Origin: JBNJEM01 sp051745935
Lineage (GTDB): Bacteria; Planctomycetota; Planctomycetia; Pirellulales; Pirellulaceae
Direction: 5' to 3'
Assembly (NCBI GenBank): GCA_051745935.1
Contig: JBNJEM010000334.1
Location: 1-8,454, forward strand
Length of the DNA stretch: 8,454 nt
Positions 5,670 to 8,454 of the stretch are shown here, piece by piece. Under the pieces are notes generated by a model. That model was not told the DNA's origin, searched no databases, and saw only the letters and a list, made by a program, of their open reading frames with translations. Numbering within the stretch: the first letter of the stretch is position 1; the number at the start of each line of letters is the position of its first letter. Made by a program: the position numbers and the translations under genes.

Positions 5670-7154
5670 GAAAATGATTCTGCGATACGAGGTGAGATTA
5701 GGCACACCGTCATCCGTAACTTCGCAGATCACATGAAAGGTCTTCCCGGCGGAATCCTCCGGGATTTCAATCGATACGCTGTTGCCGCGGGCGACGTATA
5801 TCGGGACATCGGTCTTCCCGGCGGAATCCTCCGGGATTTCAATCGATGCCTGATTAGAAAAGCTATTCGTAATCTCAACGGTGCCCGTGTAAGAACCCGC
5901 TTCAGGTTGCACCCACCATTTGAAGCTCAAAGCATCTCCATCGGGATCGGTTGATTCGGACGCATCGAGCTTGACCTCAGCACCTTGTTTGGGATTCAAC
6001 GTCAGGATATCAAGGCTGTCATCGCCATTAACGACAACCACGGGATTCCGGTTGCCTTTGCCCTCTTTCGCCCAATCCATTCGGGCGGCAAAGTTGTTGA
6101 ACGAGGCAGGATAGAAGTATTTCGCATATTTCCAGCAAATGGTATGTGCATCTCCCGTTCTGTTTACGTATGAATAGCCATTCTTGTCTTCGCCCAATCC
6201 CCATTCAGAATACCCCCCCCAACCAACCTGAGTTGGTACATCGGGATTATTAAGTCCGTTAGGTATAATATGTAAAAAAGACGGGGTATCCCCTTCAACA
6301 CCAAAACGGTATTTCGGATACTGGCGACCAAGGTGCCCATGATTCTGTATGTGCGTTTCGTATTCCGGCCAATGGCCTCTTTTTGCTGAACCAACTTGAT
6401 ACCACCATGCACAATTCTCCCAAATGAAAAGAAGATCGTCTGAAAACTCACGGCGCATCCAAGCATGTGAACTGGTCTCGAGGCTGTCTTTATGCGATTT
6501 TGCTCTGTCCTGATCATTGATCGCATAAGCGCGGACCTTATGCAAAAACGCTTTGAGTTCCGATTCGCTTCTTGTTTGCTGTACCTTCCATATTGCTTGA
6601 GCGAGTGTATTGCCGCCTCCCCAGAAGGTTACCCAAATCGGACGATCATCATCTTCATCCGCCAGCTTTATAATAAGGTCGCTTCCTTCTGACTCATTTT
6701 CTTCCCCAAGGACACGCTTTCCTCTATACCTGCTTCCAAACATCGTGCGATCTCTAAGGTATTGAGCACTCGGCCAGTACCCGATTTCCTGGTGCTCATT
6801 ATCCTGTGCAAATCCAGCCTGGTTTGAGCGTTTTAGAAGGTTGGGTAAGTCTTTCTCATAAGCATCAATCACGCTCATCGCTATATCTTTAGAGTCTAAA
6901 TGTTCATGCACGTCTTTAATTCCCCAGCTGGTGGAAATTACAATTCCTTCAATTTCGTATAGATCAGCGTGAGATAACAGACGCGTCAACGATTGTTGGT
7001 CATCCGGTTCGAAGTCTTTTATATCAGTTAATACCACTAAACGAGGCTTTAAACTCGAATTCCGTGAGGATGCCGAATCGCGAGACGGCTCCTGAGCCTG
7101 CAGCGCACAAGTGCCCAGCAGGCACATAGCAATAACAACGGTTCTTTTCAACAT
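5625..7154 (-). CDS. Secreted DUF1593/Sde0182-like nucleoside hydrolase-fold protein
   Basis: The product is 509 residues from the start at 7154, which is preceded by GGAG with 8-nt spacing and begins with signal peptide MLKRTVVIAMCLLGTCALQA; the longer frame to 7307 is rejected because it runs through fossil sequence. The N-terminal domain is nucleoside hydrolase-like: VLTDIKDFEPDDQQS (41-55) corresponds to the DTDxxxDD calcium site, WVTFWGGGNTLAQAIW (174-189) is a core motif, and GDTPSFLHIIPNGLNNP (288-304) is a family signature. The C-terminal part is a PKD-like/Sde0182 C-terminal beta-sandwich with DASESTDPDGDALSFKWW (397-414). Founding members were described as cellulose-binding; enzymatic activity is not established. 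Two oddities: a 24-residue in-frame duplication gives SIEIPEDSAGKT twice (437-448, 461-472), and the middle of the gene is much more AT-rich than its neighbours. It ends 2 nt before the ADP-ribosylglycohydrolase-fold gene and is bracketed by direct repeats. Confidence 0.87.
   Translation of the reverse strand: MLKRTVVIAMCLLGTCALQAQEPSRDSASSRNSSLKPRLVVLTDIKDFEPDDQQSLTRLLSHADLYEIEGIVISTSWGIKDVHEHLDSKDIAMSVIDAYEKDLPNLLKRSNQAGFAQDNEHQEIGYWPSAQYLRDRTMFGSRYRGKRVLGEENESEGSDLIIKLADEDDDRPIWVTFWGGGNTLAQAIWKVQQTRSESELKAFLHKVRAYAINDQDRAKSHKDSLETSSHAWMRREFSDDLLFIWENCAWWYQVGSAKRGHWPEYETHIQNHGHLGRQYPKYRFGVEGDTPSFLHIIPNGLNNPDVPTQVGWGGYSEWGLGEDKNGYSYVNRTGDAHTICWKYAKYFYPASFNNFAARMDWAKEGKGNRNPVVVVNGDDSLDILTLNPKQGAEVKLDASESTDPDGDALSFKWWVQPEAGSYTGTVEITNSFSNQASIEIPEDSAGKTDVPIYVARGNSVSIEIPEDSAGKTFHVICEVTDDGVPNLTSYRRIIFAVQAPTPTPEELEK
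5739..5847 (-). repeat. In-frame 37-bp repeat within the DUF1593 gene
   Basis: Bases 5739-5775 and 5811-5847 are identical over 37 bp with a period of 72, that is, 24 codons. The copies encode SIEIPEDSAGKT twice near the C-terminus, with DVPIYVARGNSV between them. The reading frame is preserved. Compared with what I expect for the family, where one such strand leads directly into FHVICEVTDDG, the second unit looks like an insertion by duplication into the beta-sandwich. Confidence 0.95.
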
Positions 7155-7201
7155 TCTTACTTCTCCAGTTCTTCGGGTATTGGCGTGGGCGCCTGTGCAG
7201 C
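7081..7201 (-). repeat. Direct repeat copy B: gene tail, RBS, signal peptide
   Basis: This is the partner of 5549-5669. It carries an orphan DUF1593-type tail (APTPIPEELEK and TAA), the same GGAG site, the same 2-nt gap (GA) and the signal peptide of the DUF1593 gene. The two copies are in the same reading register, so recombination between them would keep an intact leader joined in frame to whichever gene remains. Confidence 0.95.
7157..7201 (-). pseudogene. Fossil C-terminal tail of a DUF1593 gene
   Basis: Read on the minus strand, this ends in VAAQAPTPIPEELEK and TAA (7157-7159), almost the same as the last residues of the intact DUF1593 protein (VQAPTPTPEELEK). Nothing upstream continues the DUF1593 domain: the sequence before it is a fossil sulfatase end. 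The stop lies 2 nt before the intact gene's ATG, just as the intact gene's stop lies 2 nt before the next ATG. The simplest reading is that a second DUF1593 copy once stood here and all but its tail was deleted. The remnant still supplies the ribosome binding site of the intact gene. Confidence 0.75.
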
Positions 7202-7236
7202 AACGCCCGTTGCAGTCGACGAATGATGCTTCTGTA

Positions 7237-7368
7237 CTACTGACGTGTTGCCAGGTTGGTCCATTCATTGGGATTGTTGCTGTGATCGTAGAGTTCGTCA
7301 GTTCCATCTCGGTACTGGACCTACCGCCGGCGTTCTGTCTGGATGGCGTGGTTCTGATGCCCGTAGGT
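7237..7368 (-). pseudogene. Fossil C-terminal end of a second sulfatase
   Basis: The minus-strand frame reads TYGHQNHAIQTERRR, stop, VQYRDGTDELYDHSNNPNEW, TNLATRQ, stop (final TAG 7237-7239). The 'G.xNHAxxTExWRYxxYxDGxxELYDHxxDPxEWxNLA' pattern is the typical end of iduronate-2-sulfatase-like sulfatases. At the usual RWRY position this copy has CGC-CGG-CGG-TAG, so the tryptophan has become arginine and the tyrosine codon a stop, each explained by one base change. It is in a different frame from the intact sulfatase that ends at 7368 and represents a different sulfatase type, so it is not that gene's own tail. Nothing upstream of about 7368 continues it, because the intact gene occupies that space. 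Confidence 0.8.
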
Positions 7369-8454
7369 TATGGATCTCGCGGCAGATACTTGGCTAGTTC
7401 GCTGGGAATGGGGGCAACAGCCCAATCTTTCTCTCTCTTCTTCTTTCCTTCGTGCGTCTTCAACTTTCCGTAATACGGATAGTAGTCCCAGAGGACAGGT
7501 TCTCCCGTTAAGCGAGGATCTTCGGTCTTGATGAGATGGTCTCTTAACTGCTTATCCAGTCGCTTTCTGATGGAAGCGTAGCGCGGGTCACCGGCAACAC
7601 TGTTCATTTGTCCCGGGTCTTTAGCGATGTCGTATAGCTCGACTGCCGGACGTTTGGCAAAAGCCAAGTCATACAAGTTTCGATATTGGTCTCTACTCTC
7701 CATCATGAAGGTCTTTGTCGGGGCCGGATCCACTTCACCAAAAGGTATGTACCGGGCGCAGTTCTCTTTGTCCGGATCACCCGCGGGCCAACGCCCTGGC
7801 TCGAAGTTGATGATGTAGAGGTAGTCATCGGCGCGCATGGCTCGCATCGGATAGCCTTTGTCACCCTCACGGCAACCATCATGGCGTTCCATGGCGATGA
7901 AGGCCGCCGGACGGTCTGCCGACGCTTTGTTCTGAAAGACCGGGATCAGGCTTCTTCCCGTCATCATTTGCGGTACTTGCACGCCAGCAGCTTCCAGGAA
8001 CGTGGGCGCTAGGTCACTGAGATTGACAAAACCATCGTAAACCCGACCGGGACTTCTGATTCCTTTCGGCCAACGAATGGCCAGTGGTACTTTGGTCCCG
8101 GCATCGTACAGAGTGGCCTTGGCTCGTGGAAAAGGCATTCCGTGATCGCTGGTTATGACCACAATGGTATTGTCGAGCAGCCCACGTTTTTCCAATGATT
8201 GGATGGCACGTCCGACCATTCGATCATAGTGTTCGACTTCCATGTAGTAGTCGAGAATGTCGCTGCGGACGACCTTGTTGTCGGGAAAGTACGGCGGCAC
8301 AATCACTCTGGCCGGATCCTTGCCGGAGGCAATGCCTGCGCCCTTTTTGTATCCCCGGTGCGGCTCACGGGTTCCCAGCCAGAAGCAGAACGGCGACCCT
8401 GCGGGATGGCCCGCCATGAAATCCTCAAAGTTGGCGGCATAGTCCTCATTGCTG
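7368..8454 (-). CDS. Sulfatase, heparan N-sulfatase-like (5' end outside window)
   Basis: The frame is open to the right edge and continues upstream of the internal Met at 8417 as SNEDYAANFEDF, so 361 residues of a larger protein are visible. The missing N-terminal part should hold the signal peptide and the CxPSR site that is converted to formylglycine. Visible features of the alkaline-phosphatase/sulfatase fold are FWLGTREPHRGYKKG (just after 8417), VVITSDHGMPFP with the metal-binding Asp-His near 8147, and RAKATLYDAGTKVPLAIRWP. The 'SDxGxPFPxxxxxLY' arrangement resembles N-sulfoglucosamine sulfohydrolase more than arylsulfatase A, so a sulfated amino-sugar or related glycan is a possible substrate. 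A Lys occupies the place of an Arg found in the human enzyme. The C-terminus ends at LAKYLPRDP with TAA at 7368-7370. It is the first gene of the visible minus-strand cluster. Confidence 0.92.
   Translation of the reverse strand, partial: SNEDYAANFEDFMAGHPAGSPFCFWLGTREPHRGYKKGAGIASGKDPARVIVPPYFPDNKVVRSDILDYYMEVEHYDRMVGRAIQSLEKRGLLDNTIVVITSDHGMPFPRAKATLYDAGTKVPLAIRWPKGIRSPGRVYDGFVNLSDLAPTFLEAAGVQVPQMMTGRSLIPVFQNKASADRPAAFIAMERHDGCREGDKGYPMRAMRADDYLYIINFEPGRWPAGDPDKENCARYIPFGEVDPAPTKTFMMESRDQYRNLYDLAFAKRPAVELYDIAKDPGQMNSVAGDPRYASIRKRLDKQLRDHLIKTEDPRLTGEPVLWDYYPYYGKLKTHEGKKKREKDWAVAPIPSELAKYLPRDP

Noticed and set aside
7155..7307. N-terminal extension of the DUF1593 gene to 7307
   Set aside because: The extra residues are an out-of-frame reading of fossil sulfatase and DUF1593 tail sequence, and they precede a complete signal peptide.

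Overview
The window looks like part of a planctomycete chromosome. This is inferred from family content: a sulfatase, a secreted DUF1593/Sde0182-type protein, a secreted ADP-ribosylglycohydrolase-fold protein, a long GH127/DUF1680 protein with an extra C-terminal domain, and decayed REP-associated (Y1/HUH) transposases. No rRNA or other phylogenetic marker is present, so the assignment rests on protein resemblance alone. No tRNA, rRNA, CRISPR array or complete insertion sequence was seen.

Left part (1-1826): a mobile-element graveyard with no intact gene. It holds an N-terminal fragment of a REP-associated tyrosine transposase on the minus strand (168-374), a perfect 180-bp tandem duplication (498-859), a C-terminal transposase-like fragment starting at the base after that duplication (860-1123), and a second C-terminal transposase fragment (about 1526-1720). 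Short direct repeats follow at its stop codon (1717-1749). The three fragments do not reconstitute one gene.

Right part (1827-8454): a minus-strand cluster of exported enzymes. In transcription order it holds a sulfatase whose 5' end lies beyond the window (7368-8454), a fossil sulfatase C-terminus (7237-7368), a fossil tail of a DUF1593 gene (7157-7201), an intact DUF1593 gene (5625-7154), an ADP-ribosylglycohydrolase-fold gene (4273-5622) and a GH127-type gene (1827-4202). The last three all have signal peptides. The DUF1593 and ADP-ribosylglycohydrolase genes have nearly identical signal peptides and are separated by 2 nt. The three folds are related to enzymes that act on furanosyl groups (nucleoside hydrolase, ADP-ribosyl hydrolase, L-arabinofuranosidase), so they may act together on a furanose-containing, possibly sulfated, extracellular glycan. 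That function is inference.

The most unusual structure is a pair of about 115-121 bp direct repeats (about 93% identical by hand alignment, no gaps, offset exactly 1532 bp) bracketing the DUF1593 gene. Each copy holds the end of a DUF1593 reading frame, a ribosome binding site, a start codon and a signal peptide. Recombination between them would remove or duplicate exactly one DUF1593 gene and leave the downstream gene intact. The fossil DUF1593 tail and fossil sulfatase end upstream suggest this locus has already been rearranged.
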